Below, piece by piece: positions 51,212-59,930 of a DNA stretch of 64,000 bases. This DNA comes from Amycolatopsis lurida (GTDB lineage: Bacteria; Actinomycetota; Actinomycetes; Mycobacteriales; Pseudonocardiaceae). Location of the stretch: positions 3,627,501 to 3,691,500 of the forward strand of contig NZ_FNTA01000004.1 in the NCBI RefSeq assembly GCF_900105055.1, in the 5' to 3' direction. A model generated the notes under the pieces. The model had not been told where the DNA came from, did no database searches, and saw only the letters and a list, made by a program, of their open reading frames with translations. Every line of letters begins with the position of its first letter. Within the stretch, counting starts at the first letter, position 1. The translations under genes and the position numbers were made by a program.

Positions 51212-52450
51212 ATGCGTGGTGCGGGTGATCAGCTCAGCATCGGGGAGCGTATTGCCTTCTACCGGCGGCGGCGTGGTCTGTCGCAGGCGATTCTTGCCGA
51301 TCTGGTGGGCCGTACTGAGGACTGGCTGAGCAAGATCGAGCGCGGTGAACGTGAGATCCGGCGTCTGGACGTGCTGGCCGACGTAGCTCGGGGTCTGCGG
51401 GTGACGCTGGGAGATCTCCTCGGCGAACCCGTGCTGATGGAGGACGAGGACAAGAATGACGACGTCCCGGCCATCCGAGACGCGCTCATGGCCCCGCGGC
51501 GCCTGTCCCGCACCTTGTTCTCCTCGGCCATGTCGCCGGAGTACATAGACCCGGCCCCGGTGGCTCAGCTGGTGGAGGGTGCCTGGTCCAGCTATCAGAA
51601 GGGCGATCTCGGCCGTGTCGTTGCGGCTCTGCCGGGCCTGATCAAGACCAGTCAGGGCATGGAGTCCGCCTCGGCCGATGATGCCGCCTACCGGCGGGCC
51701 TGCGCTGCGGTGTCCGCGCGCGTTCATCACCTGGCCGCAACGACGCTGAGCAAGATCGGTGAAGCCGACCTAGCGTGGATCGCGGCAGAACGCGCCATGC
51801 AAGCGGCCGACGAGGCAGACGACCCGCTGGTCTTGGCTTCGGCTGCCCGTTCCGGCACTCACGCGCTCCTGGCGGTCGGCCGGTTCGATGACGCGCTTGA
51901 GCTGGGCGACGTGGCCGCGAAGTGGCTGGTCCCGAGGATGCGCGACGGTGACCCGGCCGCGCTCAGCCTCTACGGAATGCTCTACCTGCGAACAGCCGTC
52001 GCCGCTGCTCGGCAACAGGACCGCTCGACGGCCAACGAACTGCTGTCTCACGCGGGACGGGCGGCCGATCAGCTCGGCGTGAACGCCAACCACTGGCAGA
52101 CCGGGTTCGGCCCAGCCAACGTCGAGCTGCACCGCCTGTCGGCGGCGCTGGATCTGGGCGACATTTCGCAGGTGATCGAGTCGGCTCCGAGGATCAGCGT
52201 CGATCATCTGCCGGTGGAGCGGCAGGTCACTCATTTGATCGATTTCGCGCGGGCGTTGAGCCTGGTCGCGAAGGATGATGAGGCGTTGTCGGCACTGCTG
52301 ACGGCGGAGCAGAAGGCTCCGGGGATTGTCCGGCACAGTACGGCGGTGCGGGAGGTCGTGCGGTCGATGTATCGCCGTGCCCCGGCAACGGGTGGTAAGA
52401 AGTCCTCGCCCTTGTTGGCGTTGGCTGAGCGCTGCGGCGCGGTGAGGTAG
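51212..52450 (+). CDS. XRE-family regulator with TPR-like C-terminus
   Basis: A 412-residue protein: an N-terminal XRE helix-turn-helix (GERIAFYRRRRGLSQAILAD, LVGRTEDWLSKIERGEREI) followed by about 300 residues of helical TPR-like repeats (DLAWIAAERAMQAADEADDP, ALLAVGRFDDALELGDVAAK, HLIDFARALSLVAKDDEALS). This architecture is common in actinomycete integrative elements and chromosomes, where the TPR part senses a peptide or small ligand. It starts at ATG 51212. The flavoprotein gene begins 5 bp after its stop, so they form one operon. Confidence 0.85.
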   Translation: MRGAGDQLSIGERIAFYRRRRGLSQAILADLVGRTEDWLSKIERGEREIRRLDVLADVARGLRVTLGDLLGEPVLMEDEDKNDDVPAIRDALMAPRRLSRTLFSSAMSPEYIDPAPVAQLVEGAWSSYQKGDLGRVVAALPGLIKTSQGMESASADDAAYRRACAAVSARVHHLAATTLSKIGEADLAWIAAERAMQAADEADDPLVLASAARSGTHALLAVGRFDDALELGDVAAKWLVPRMRDGDPAALSLYGMLYLRTAVAAARQQDRSTANELLSHAGRAADQLGVNANHWQTGFGPANVELHRLSAALDLGDISQVIESAPRISVDHLPVERQVTHLIDFARALSLVAKDDEALSALLTAEQKAPGIVRHSTAVREVVRSMYRRAPATGGKKSSPLLALAERCGAVR

Positions 52451-52455
52451 GTCGG

Positions 52456-53016
52456 GTGGCGTCGCGTGTTCTGGGCCTGGTCGGCTCGGGTGCTGGTGGT
52501 GTTGAGGACCTTCTTCCGCGCGTGATCCGGCCACTTCAAGAGGATGGCTGGACGGTTGCGGTGACCTTGACTCCGACGGCGGGGCGCTGGCTGGACGAGA
52601 ACGGCGGCCGCGCCGAGATCGAGGAGGCCACCGGGTTCCCGGTCCGGGTCGAGCCCCGCACGCCGGCCGAAACCAGCCCGCATCCGGCCCCGGACTGCTA
52701 CCTGGTCGCGCCCGCCTCGGCGAACATGGTCGCCAAGCTCGCGATGGGCATCGCTGACAATCAAGCCCTGACGCAGGTCAACGAGGCCATCGGCACGCTC
52801 AATCTGCCGGTCGTCGTTTTCCCGCGCGTGAACGCCGCGCACGCTCGTCACCCGTCCTGGGAAACCCACATCGACGCGCTGCGGCGTGCTGGTGTGCGTC
52901 TCGTGTACGGGGACCACGTGTGGCCGCTGCATGAACCGCGGAGCGCCCCGGGCCGAGAGCTGCCCTGGTCAGCGGTGCTTTCCGCGGTGAACGAGGCCGT
53001 TCCTCTCCCCCGCTAG
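52456..53016 (+). CDS. Flavoprotein (HFCD/PPC-decarboxylase-like)
   Basis: A 186-residue protein of the homo-oligomeric flavin-containing Cys decarboxylase family: VLGLVGSGAGGVEDLLPRVI at the FMN-binding start, CYLVAPASANMVAKLAMGIA with the PASAN motif, and LPVVVFPRVNAAHARHPSW. The family binds FMN and decarboxylates peptidyl-Cys or phosphopantothenoylcysteine. The catalytic His position near the N-terminus of true decarboxylases is not obvious, so the reaction is uncertain. Start GTG at 52456. It is coupled to the XRE/TPR regulator; such pairs recur in actinomycete elements. Confidence 0.8.
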   Translation: MASRVLGLVGSGAGGVEDLLPRVIRPLQEDGWTVAVTLTPTAGRWLDENGGRAEIEEATGFPVRVEPRTPAETSPHPAPDCYLVAPASANMVAKLAMGIADNQALTQVNEAIGTLNLPVVVFPRVNAAHARHPSWETHIDALRRAGVRLVYGDHVWPLHEPRSAPGRELPWSAVLSAVNEAVPLPR

Positions 53017-53022
53017 TCCCTA

Positions 53023-53041
53023 CCCGGACAGTTTGTCCGGG
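53023..53041. terminator. Inverted repeat after the flavoprotein gene
   Basis: CCCGGACA-GTT-TGTCCGGG, eight perfect pairs with a three-base loop, 7 bp past the flavoprotein stop codon. It is either a terminator for the upstream pair or an operator for the downstream run of element genes. Confidence 0.5.
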
Positions 53042-53121
53042 GTGAGGCTCCTCACTGGGTGTCTCCTGTGTCCAGCGCGCCCGACCGGGCTCGCCGAGAC
53101 CGAGACATCGGGAGAGCACAC

Positions 53122-53418
53122 ATGGGCATTCACGTGGTGATTCAGCCCCTCGTCGGCTACGGCGCGGCGGTGGTTTCACCCTCTCCTGGCGTTCGTCAGC
53201 TCGTCGCCGGAAGCGAAGAGACCTCCTTCATCGTCCAGGTGCCCGCCCGTATCGGCGGCCTGATGGACACCGCACGGTTCGCGCAGAGTCTCGCGGCCGC
53301 TGCCAGCGAGTTCAGCGAGTGGTGCGAAACCCAGCACCGCACGCGCTCGCATTCCTCCTCCTTCCACGACCAATGGTCCGACGCTGCCGACGACGCCGTC
53401 ACGCGCAAGAACGACTGA
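53122..53418 (+). CDS. Small hypothetical AICE protein
   Basis: A 98-residue protein from ATG 53122 (MGIHVVIQPLVGYGAAVVSP) after GGAGAGCAC. A beta-rich first half (ETSFIVQVPARIGGLMDTAR) is followed by a helix (FAQSLAAAASEFSEWCETQH) and a polar tail. No family is recognised. It lies 23 bp before the pra gene, in the same operon run, and longer frames lack a ribosome site. Confidence 0.6.
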   Translation: MGIHVVIQPLVGYGAAVVSPSPGVRQLVAGSEETSFIVQVPARIGGLMDTARFAQSLAAAASEFSEWCETQHRTRSHSSSFHDQWSDAADDAVTRKND

Positions 53419-53441
53419 CCACACGCACCTAGGAGCACAAA

Positions 53442-53903
53442 ATGGCTATCTACAAGGGTTCCCGGTTCCCCATCGATTTCGACGAGGCGTTCGGCCAGGG
53501 CTTGGTCATGGTCGGTGAGGTGTCGCCGGACAACGAGTACCAGTCGCGTGAGGACCGGGCTGCGGGTCGTCCGGCGCGTCAGCGGGTCGACGAGGTGACG
53601 GGCAAGCGTCAGTGGAAGGTCACGGTGACCGACCCTGACGAGGTCAAGGCCAAGCGGGCATCGTTCGAGATCACGTTGCTGGCCGATGTGCAGCCGGTGC
53701 CGACGACGTCGGAGGTGCTGCCGGGTATGCGGCCGATCGAGCTGGAGGGCCTGACGGCTGAGCCGAAGGTGGCTGGTCAGGGCGAGTTCAAGTACCAGTC
53801 CTACATGTTCCGCGCGACCGGCTTCAAGGCTGCGGCTTCGGGCGGGGCGTCGAAGTCGTCGCGGACGTCGGGCGCTGCCGAGTCAACGCCCAAGGCTGCG
53901 TGA
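53442..53903 (+). CDS. pra: Replication, integration and excision activator (Pra-like)
   Basis: A 153-residue protein. MAIYKGSRFPIDFDEAFGQG, RQRVDEVTGKRQWKVTVTDP, FEITLLADVQPVPTTSEVLP and GEFKYQSYMFRATGF follow the pattern of Pra-like activators of pSAM2-type elements, which switch on replication, integration and excision genes. The C-terminus is a low-complexity Ser/Ala tail. Start ATG 53442 after AGGAGCAC. It is followed by an overlapping gene (TGATG). Confidence 0.8.
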   Translation: MAIYKGSRFPIDFDEAFGQGLVMVGEVSPDNEYQSREDRAAGRPARQRVDEVTGKRQWKVTVTDPDEVKAKRASFEITLLADVQPVPTTSEVLPGMRPIELEGLTAEPKVAGQGEFKYQSYMFRATGFKAAASGGASKSSRTSGAAESTPKAA

Positions 53904-54433
53904 TGCCGGACGGGGTGCCGGGGAGCCACTGTGTGGCCGTGGTTCCTCCGCACCTGGTCCAGGCGTGGGAGATGGCCTACCGCCACTACAGCGCGCTGAC
54001 GGCCAGGACGGCATCCGGCGCTGATGCGTTGGCGGCTCATGACCTGGCTGTTGCTTCGGTGGCGGTGGCGGCGTCCTGGCGGGACTTGGCCGCTCATGGC
54101 CAGTTGCCGTGGTGGGTTCTCGCGGCCGTGACAGCGGCGGCTGAGGGATTCGAGGAGAACGCGCGGTCGTGGGAGATGCGCGCGTACGGCGAGGAAGGGC
54201 AGGTCCGTGGCGTTCAACGCGATGTGGAAGCCGGGGCCGCAAGCGGTCGCGGGAATGCAGGGCAATGGTTCGGCGAACCCAGCCCTGGTGATCTACCTGG
54301 ATCCGGACAGCCTGGCGATCCTGCCGCCGTCCGATCCCGCCGTGTGGCCGGAGTTCATCCGGCTCCTTCGCCAAATCCGCGACAGCGCGGACGAACTGGC
54401 CGTGTTCCTCGACAAGCACAAGGCGGTGTGTGA
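53903..54433 (+). CDS. Hypothetical AICE protein, 3' half doubtful
   Basis: Starts at ATG 53903, overlapping the pra stop. The first about 100 residues look genuine (PPHLVQAWEMAYRHYSALTA, VAVAASWRDLAAHGQLPWWV, EGFEENARSWEMRAYGEEG), a helical protein of a type common in these elements. From about 54207 the frame becomes Gly/Pro/Arg-rich and runs antiphase to a better-looking gene in another frame. Either the genes truly overlap by about 225 bp, or a frameshift has removed the original stop near 54200. The function is unknown. Confidence 0.5.
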   Translation: MPDGVPGSHCVAVVPPHLVQAWEMAYRHYSALTARTASGADALAAHDLAVASVAVAASWRDLAAHGQLPWWVLAAVTAAAEGFEENARSWEMRAYGEEGQVRGVQRDVEAGAASGRGNAGQWFGEPSPGDLPGSGQPGDPAAVRSRRVAGVHPAPSPNPRQRGRTGRVPRQAQGGV

Positions 54434-54455
54434 TGACGACGCCGGGCCGGAATGA
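54207..54455 (+). CDS. Small hypothetical AICE protein
   Basis: An 82-residue acidic protein from ATG 54207. The core NPALVIYLDPDSLAILPPSD, PAVWPEFIRLLRQIRDSADE and LAVFLDKHKA is strongly coding-like (strand, then W-x-E-F helix). It lies inside the 3' part of the preceding frame and overlaps the next gene by 23 bp. The family is unnamed to me. Confidence 0.6.
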   Translation: MAFNAMWKPGPQAVAGMQGNGSANPALVIYLDPDSLAILPPSDPAVWPEFIRLLRQIRDSADELAVFLDKHKAVCDDDAGPE

Positions 54456-54687
54456 GCCGCAGACATTGGCGGACGCGCACGCGGTCGCTTCGGCTCATCG
54501 TCCGAAGCCGGGGTCGAATCTGGCGACCTGGCTGAAGTTCCATCAGGCCAACGCGCGCATGTGCCGAGCCGTGTCCGATGTGGATCGCGCGCACCACCAC
54601 GAACTCCGTTACTGGGTGGGCTACGAGGAACGCAAGGCGGAGGAGGTGGCCGCGAAGATCCAAGAGGGGAAGTCGCAAGCCAGCTGA
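54433..54687 (+). CDS. AMED_5909-family small protein
   Basis: An 84-residue protein (TLADAHAVASAHRPKPGSNL, ATWLKFHQANARMCRAVSDV, DRAHHHELRYWVGYEERKAE). This resembles the short conserved family named after Amycolatopsis mediterranei AMED_5909, found in Pseudonocardiaceae elements. It has a His-rich helix and a charged C-terminal helix. Start ATG 54433 (or GTG 54430), overlapping the preceding genes, in the same operon run. The role is unknown. Confidence 0.7.
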   Translation: MTTPGRNEPQTLADAHAVASAHRPKPGSNLATWLKFHQANARMCRAVSDVDRAHHHELRYWVGYEERKAEEVAAKIQEGKSQAS

Positions 54688-54836
54688 AAACTGAATGACA
54701 GAGCGAAAAACGCACGTGAGGACGTGTGGCGTACAAACACGTCCTCAAACGCTTTCTTGTCCTGTAAGGCGCAGAAGCGGAATCCGGCTACCAACCTTGC
54801 CGCTCCTGCGCTGTCCACAACCTCTGGAAGTGAACA

Positions 54837-54998
54837 ATGACAACGCTAAACGATGGCAACAAGCGGGCGCTAGACGGGGTCACCCGAACGCGCTGCACAG
54901 TCTGCAAGCGGTTCGCGAAGCTGCTGCCCGGTGAGAAGGAATGCGCACCCTGTCAGGGAATGCTGCCGCTGGATCTGACCGGTGGTGGTCGTCGATGA
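54837..54998 (+). CDS. 53-residue zinc-ribbon-like protein
   Basis: ATG 54837 opens a 53-codon frame with two CxxC pairs (RTRCTVCKRF and KECAPCQGM), a compact zinc ribbon. It ends TGA at 54996-54998 overlapping the tra start (ATGA). Tight coupling to the translocase suggests a partner of Tra or a small regulator. It is too short for a family assignment. Confidence 0.6.
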   Translation: MTTLNDGNKRALDGVTRTRCTVCKRFAKLLPGEKECAPCQGMLPLDLTGGGRR

Positions 54999-56551
54999 AC
55001 GGGATCGGTGTCCTTCTCGTCGGCGGCGGAGTGCTCGGCGTGGTGGTGTGGCTGCTGCACCAGATCGGTCGCGCACTCGCCACGATCTTGGAAGTCCTGG
55101 CGGCGGCCGCACTGGTGTTCATCGCACTCTGGTGGCTACTCAAATCGTTGATATGGCTGGCAAAGCAAGTCATCATGCGCTGGCGGACCAGTCTCACAGT
55201 GGTGGCGCTCGTGGCGTGGTGGCAGTACCTCGGGTGGCTGTCGCTTGCTGTCGTGACGGGCTCGGTCGTCGCCGTGCTGGTGTCGTGGCGGCTGATCGAC
55301 GTCGTGTCCTATGACCACCACTGCGGCCGGTTCCTCCGGTCCTGGTGGATGCGGTGGGCGGTCTACGCGCGCAAGCTCCCGGCCTGGCTGCACGCCTGCG
55401 GGCTGAGCATCCGGGACGAGGCGCTGCCCGTGGAAGTGACGGTGAACCTGGTCGGCCGTCGACGGTTGCTGTCCCGCAAGGCCGCGTCGGCATCACGGGC
55501 CGTTCAGGTGCCGAAGGTCCTCAAGGTCCGATCGGGACCGTCGTGGGATGAGGTGCGGGTCCAGCTCGTTCCGGGGCAGAAACCCGAGGACTTCGACGAG
55601 GCCGCGCGGGCGCTGGCGGTGGCGCGCAAGGTCAAGCGGTGCCAGGTGCGGGAACTGGAGCCCAACGTGGTCTCCATCGACTTCCAGCGCCGGGACTTGC
55701 TCAAATCCGCGGTGACCTCGCTGCCGGTTCCTGACCTGGTGTCGCCCGATGGGCTCGGCGTGGATCTGCGACATGTGTGGTCCGGGACCACGGAGTACGG
55801 CTCGGACTGGCGGGTTTCGCTGGTCGGCTCAGGTGCGCACTGCCTGACCGCTGGCGCGACCGGATCGGGCAAGAACTCGGTGATGTGGTGCCCGCTGGTG
55901 TCGGCCGCACCCGCGATTCGGTCCGGTGTGGTCCGGGTGTCCGGCATCGATCCCAAGGGGATGGAACTCGCCTATGGGCGTGGGATCTTCGCCCGGTATG
56001 CGGTGAGCGGTAAGCAGGCGCTCGAACTCCTCGACGGCCTGCTTGAGGAGATGGAAGCCCGCAAGCACGAGTTCGCCGGGCGCGTGCGGATGATCCCGAT
56101 CAGTGTCGAGCATCCGCTAGAGGTTCTGGAGTTCGACGAGATCGGCGCGCTGACCAAGTACACCGACCGCAAGACCCGCGACGCGATCGTGGAGAAGGTC
56201 GCCCTCCTCACCACGCAGGGGCGGGCCCTGGGCATCACGGTGCGCGGATATGTGCAGGAACCCACGAAGGACACCGTCCCGGTACGAGAACTGTTCCCCC
56301 GCCGCGTGTGCCTGCGGGTGACCTCCAAGACCCACGTCGGGATGGTCCTCGGCGACGGCGCGTACGAACGAGGCGCGTGGGCGAACCGCATCGGTGATTC
56401 CGAAGCCGGTGTCGGCTACGTCTGGGGCGAAGGCGTCCGCGAACCCCTGCGCGTCCGGGCCGGTTGGGTCGCCGACGAGGAGATCAAGGCCTTGGAGACC
56501 TACGTGACCAACGGCGGCACTCACGTCGTCCCCGAGAGGAGGGCGGCATGA
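54995..56551 (+). CDS. FtsK/SpoIIIE-type DNA translocase (Tra)
   Basis: A 518-residue conjugation protein. Two N-terminal hydrophobic segments (GIGVLLVGGGVLGVVVWLL; ILEVLAAAALVFIALWWLL) and a further pair near 70-105 anchor it. The ATPase has Walker A GATGSGKNS (residues 287-295), a DPKGMELAYGRGIF segment and Walker B LEVLEFDEIGAL. Single Tra proteins of this kind move double-stranded DNA between mycelial cells in Streptomyces-type conjugation. The start ATG overlaps the zinc-ribbon stop; its stop overlaps the next start. Confidence 0.88.
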   Translation: MNGIGVLLVGGGVLGVVVWLLHQIGRALATILEVLAAAALVFIALWWLLKSLIWLAKQVIMRWRTSLTVVALVAWWQYLGWLSLAVVTGSVVAVLVSWRLIDVVSYDHHCGRFLRSWWMRWAVYARKLPAWLHACGLSIRDEALPVEVTVNLVGRRRLLSRKAASASRAVQVPKVLKVRSGPSWDEVRVQLVPGQKPEDFDEAARALAVARKVKRCQVRELEPNVVSIDFQRRDLLKSAVTSLPVPDLVSPDGLGVDLRHVWSGTTEYGSDWRVSLVGSGAHCLTAGATGSGKNSVMWCPLVSAAPAIRSGVVRVSGIDPKGMELAYGRGIFARYAVSGKQALELLDGLLEEMEARKHEFAGRVRMIPISVEHPLEVLEFDEIGALTKYTDRKTRDAIVEKVALLTTQGRALGITVRGYVQEPTKDTVPVRELFPRRVCLRVTSKTHVGMVLGDGAYERGAWANRIGDSEAGVGYVWGEGVREPLRVRAGWVADEEIKALETYVTNGGTHVVPERRAA

Positions 56552-56934
56552 ACCGGCTGATGGTCTTCCTCGACGCGATCCGCGATCACCTGGACTCGTT
56601 CGCCCTTCCCCCGGCCGCGTCCGTGCGGGTTGGGGTCGGGCCTGATCCGATCACGGTGCAACTCGACTCCGACCGCCTGGAGGACGTTGCCCGTGGCCTG
56701 CTCACCTGGGCCGCCTCGCTCGACGACGTGACGGCTTCGCTGTGGCGTCCTGCGGGCGGCGGCTCGGTGCACCTGGAACTCAGCGGCCGGACTCCCTGCG
56801 GCATCCCGGTCGTGGTCTACGGCGGCGTCTGGTTCGACGAAGCGACCTTCCCGGACCTGCCTGCGGGGATGCGGCAGGACATGGCGGTGTTCGTCCTGCG
56901 GCAGTGGAACAGCCCTGGGGAGGTGGCTGCCTGA
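56548..56934 (+). CDS. Hypothetical AICE protein between tra and rep
   Basis: A 128-residue protein from ATG 56548, overlapping the tra stop (ATGA) and ending in TGATGA with the rep start. Mixed alpha/beta: MNRLMVFLDAIRDHLDSFAL, DRLEDVARGLLTWAASLDDV, PVVVYGGVWFDEATFPDLPA. There is no recognised domain; genes of this size and place recur in actinomycete elements. Translation is coupled to both neighbours. Confidence 0.65.
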   Translation: MNRLMVFLDAIRDHLDSFALPPAASVRVGVGPDPITVQLDSDRLEDVARGLLTWAASLDDVTASLWRPAGGGSVHLELSGRTPCGIPVVVYGGVWFDEATFPDLPAGMRQDMAVFVLRQWNSPGEVAA

Positions 56935-58553
56935 TGAGCATCCAGGAATCCGCGGTGACTATGCCGGCCAAAACCCGGGCCGCCCGGATGCGCGAACCCC
57001 TCGCCTCCGACGTGGTGAAAGCGACTGCTGAGAAGCACGGGGTTTGTGTCCGGCCGTTCACGATGGAGGTTGGCGACACCGACACCGGAGAGCTTCGCTA
57101 CGTCCCCGTTCCGTGTGGCTCGACTGTCGAATCGGTGTGTCTGCCGTGTGCTCGCAAGGCGAAGGCGCTGCGGCAGGTCCAGTGCCGCGAGGGCTGGCAC
57201 ATGGAGACCGAACCGGACTTCACTCCGGAGCCACCCTCCGAGACTCAAACCGAGCTGTTGGCGTTCCGGGCTGACCTCGTCGCCGCTTACCGGCAAGAGA
57301 CGGACCAAGCGGAGGCCGACGAGCTGCGGGAGGAGATCCAGGGAGTCGACGACGAACTTCGGCAACTCGGGATGCGTGGCCGCCTCCCCTCGGTCGACCT
57401 GCCGACGAAGAAGGCGGTGAAGCGCTCGACGAAGCGGCGGCAGGACGCGCCGAACCTGCCTCGCCGGAAGGTCGCCAAGACCACCGTGGGCCGCGAGTAC
57501 GCGGGAAGGTTCCGGCCGTCGATGTTCGTCACGCTCACCTGCGACACCTACGGCCCCGCCCGGTCGGACGGCGCACCGGTCGATCCGTCGACCTATGACT
57601 ACCGGCGGGCGGCTCGGGACGCGGTGCACTTCTCGGCGCTGGTGGACCGGTGGTGGCAGAACCTCCGGCGGGTCGTGGGCTGGGACGCGCAGTACTTCGC
57701 CACCGTCGAACCCCAACGGCGGGCGGCTCCACATCTCCACGCGGCGATTCGGGGATCGGTCCCGCACGACGTGATCCGGCAAGTCACCGAAGCGACCTAT
57801 CACCAGGTCTGGTGGCCCAACCATGACCAGGTGGTCTACGTCGACCGGATGCCGCTCTGGGACGGCGACCGCCGGGTGTTCGTCGACCCGGACACCCGCG
57901 CACCGCTGACCGACTGGGACGACGCGATAGAGGCCGTGGAGGACCCGGCGCACGTGGTCACCTTCGGCCGACAGGTCCACTCGAAAGGCATCCTCGGCGG
58001 CTCCGAAGAAGCCGGGCGGCACATCGGCTACCTGACCAAGTACCTCACCAAATCCACGGGTGAGGTGGTCGAAGCCGACACAGCGCGGCAGAAGGATCAC
58101 CACGACCGGTTGCACGCTGAGCTGTCGGTAACGCCCTGCTCGCCTCGCTGCGCCGTGTGGCTGCTCTACGGCATCAACCCCAAGGGAGCCAACGGAAAGA
58201 CCACACCAGGCCACTGCAAGGGAAGGGCGCATCGGCGAACCACACTCGGCCTGCCCGGTCGCCGCGTGCTGGTGTCACGCAAGTGGTCCGGCAAGACCCT
58301 CGTCGACCACAAAGCGGACCGCAAAGCCTTCGTGATCGAAGCGCTGGCGGCGGTCGGTATCGAGAAACCAACCCCCGATCCAGCGCGGCTGGTCTGGCGC
58401 AAGGTCGACTCCAGCGACGCGAATGTGCCACCTCGGGACCACCTGGTGATGCACGCGATCTCCGAACGGATCACGTGGAAAGCTGAGTACGACAAAGCAC
58501 TACTAGCCGCGCAGAGTCCACCGGATCTTTCGGCAACTCCACTCGCGGCCTAA
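56934..58553 (+). CDS. Replication initiator (RepSA-like, rolling circle)
   Basis: A 539-residue initiator. An N-terminal Cys cluster (PCGSTVESVCLPCARKAKAL) suggests a zinc finger. The relaxase-like core has FRPSMFVTLTCDTYGP, the metal-binding H-L-H at 267-269 (RRAAPHLHAAIRG) and the catalytic-Tyr segment GYLTKYLTKSTG (Y366/Y370). This is the HUH layout of RepSA-type rolling-circle initiators of pSAM2-like elements. Start ATG 56934 overlaps the preceding stop. It allows the excised element to replicate before transfer. Confidence 0.85.
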   Translation: MSIQESAVTMPAKTRAARMREPLASDVVKATAEKHGVCVRPFTMEVGDTDTGELRYVPVPCGSTVESVCLPCARKAKALRQVQCREGWHMETEPDFTPEPPSETQTELLAFRADLVAAYRQETDQAEADELREEIQGVDDELRQLGMRGRLPSVDLPTKKAVKRSTKRRQDAPNLPRRKVAKTTVGREYAGRFRPSMFVTLTCDTYGPARSDGAPVDPSTYDYRRAARDAVHFSALVDRWWQNLRRVVGWDAQYFATVEPQRRAAPHLHAAIRGSVPHDVIRQVTEATYHQVWWPNHDQVVYVDRMPLWDGDRRVFVDPDTRAPLTDWDDAIEAVEDPAHVVTFGRQVHSKGILGGSEEAGRHIGYLTKYLTKSTGEVVEADTARQKDHHDRLHAELSVTPCSPRCAVWLLYGINPKGANGKTTPGHCKGRAHRRTTLGLPGRRVLVSRKWSGKTLVDHKADRKAFVIEALAAVGIEKPTPDPARLVWRKVDSSDANVPPRDHLVMHAISERITWKAEYDKALLAAQSPPDLSATPLAA

Positions 58554-58563
58554 GGGGGATCAC

Positions 58564-58761
58564 ATGAACAACGTGCACGACATCGATCCACTCTGGACAG
58601 TGGAAGATGTCTCGGCCTACCTCGGGGTTCCTGTCGGGACGCTGTACCAGTGGCGCAGCAAGGGTTACGGGCCTGCTGGCCGTCGTATGGGCCGGTACGT
58701 GCGGTACCGCCCCGAGGACGTTCGGGCGTGGGTTGATCAGCTGGCCGTTGAGGTGGCCTGA
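58564..58761 (+). CDS. xis: Excisionase (Xis, MerR/AlpA-like helix-turn-helix)
   Basis: A 65-residue winged-helix protein: LWTVEDVSAYLGVPVGTLYQ, WRSKGYGPAGRRMGRYVRYR, PEDVRAWVDQLAVEV. This is the standard excisionase placed between rep and int in AICEs, where it bends att DNA to favour excision. The ATG at 58564 follows AGGGGGATC; its stop overlaps the int start (TGATG), so the two are co-translated. Confidence 0.9.
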   Translation: MNNVHDIDPLWTVEDVSAYLGVPVGTLYQWRSKGYGPAGRRMGRYVRYRPEDVRAWVDQLAVEVA

Positions 58762-59930
58762 TGCCTCGGCCTCAACTGGAGATCGGAACGTACGGGGAGA
58801 TCCGGTATTCGCCTGTCGCAGGCGGGTACCGGGCTCGTGCGCTGTTCCGCGACTTCGACGGCAACACGCGGGAGGTCGAGCGGACCGGGAAGACGAAAGG
58901 CAAGGCTGCGCAGCGGCTCAAGGACGTCTTTCGCGAGTGGACTGGGTCGACGACTGGCGAGATCACGCGGGAGACGCACCTGAAGGTCCTGGCTGAAGTC
59001 TGGATGGAACAGGTGCGGCAGGACGTCGGGGACGGCAAGAAGTCGCCGACCACAGAGACCGCGTATGAGTCGGTCCTCAACGCACACGTCGTGCCCGGCC
59101 TCGGAGAGTTGCGCGTTCGGGAAGCCACCGTGATGCGGCTGGATCGCTTCCTTGGGGCGCTTCAGCGCAACGTTGGGGCGTCGACGGCGAAGACCGCGCG
59201 GACCGTCCTTTCGGGAATGCTCGGGCTGGCGGCTCGGTACGACGCGATCGACGGCAACCCGACTCGGGACACCCGGCGCATCCCGACGGCGAAGAAGAAG
59301 CCTCGCGCGCTGGACGCGGACGAGCGTGCTGGGTGGCTGGCACGACTGGAGGCGAACGAGAAGGCGGTTCGCTGGGACCTGCCCGACTTGTCCCGGTTCA
59401 TGATGGCGACCGGTGTCCGGGTCGGTGAAGCGCTCGCGACGTACTGGGAGGACGTCGACCTGGTGGCGGGCACGGTCGACATCACGCACACCGTCGTCCG
59501 GATCAAGGGGCAAGGGCTGCTCCGCAAGCCGCGTCCGAAGAGCGAGTCGAGCAAGCGCGCGCTCCCGCTTCCCTCCTGGGCCGTGGAGCTACTGACGAAG
59601 CGGGCGGCGGCCTCTGGCCCCATCTTCCCCAGCTCGACGGGCGGGATGCGCGACCCGAACAACGTCCTGCGGGTCATCCGGGAAATCCGCGGTGGCGACC
59701 ACTTCCTCTGGGTCACCTCGCACACCTTCCGGAAGACGACGGCGACCGCGCTGGACGACGCAGGGGTGCCGACGAGGCTGATCGCGGACCAGCTCGGCCA
59801 CTCGCGGGTGTCCATGACGCAGGACAACTACCTGGAACGGAAGACGGTCGACCCGGCCACGGCGAAGGCCCTGGAAGGGCTCTTGGATAAACCCGTTCGA
59901 CCCAAAACCGGGGATAAACCGGGGAGATGA
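58761..59930 (+). CDS. int: Tyrosine site-specific integrase (Int)
   Basis: A 389-residue recombinase. An arm-binding N-terminus (YGEIRYSPVAGGYRARALFR) and a core-binding SAM-like domain (residues about 70-165) precede the catalytic domain with R220 (TGVRVGEA), H321-x-x-R324 (SHTFRKTT), H347 (LGHSRVS) and Tyr357 (QDNYLER). All key residues are present. It ends 43 bp before the tRNA-Lys 3' end, and its last codons include one copy of the 25-bp repeat. It recombines the tRNA-Lys(UUU) 3' end. Confidence 0.93.
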   Translation: MPRPQLEIGTYGEIRYSPVAGGYRARALFRDFDGNTREVERTGKTKGKAAQRLKDVFREWTGSTTGEITRETHLKVLAEVWMEQVRQDVGDGKKSPTTETAYESVLNAHVVPGLGELRVREATVMRLDRFLGALQRNVGASTAKTARTVLSGMLGLAARYDAIDGNPTRDTRRIPTAKKKPRALDADERAGWLARLEANEKAVRWDLPDLSRFMMATGVRVGEALATYWEDVDLVAGTVDITHTVVRIKGQGLLRKPRPKSESSKRALPLPSWAVELLTKRAAASGPIFPSSTGGMRDPNNVLRVIREIRGGDHFLWVTSHTFRKTTATALDDAGVPTRLIADQLGHSRVSMTQDNYLERKTVDPATAKALEGLLDKPVRPKTGDKPGR

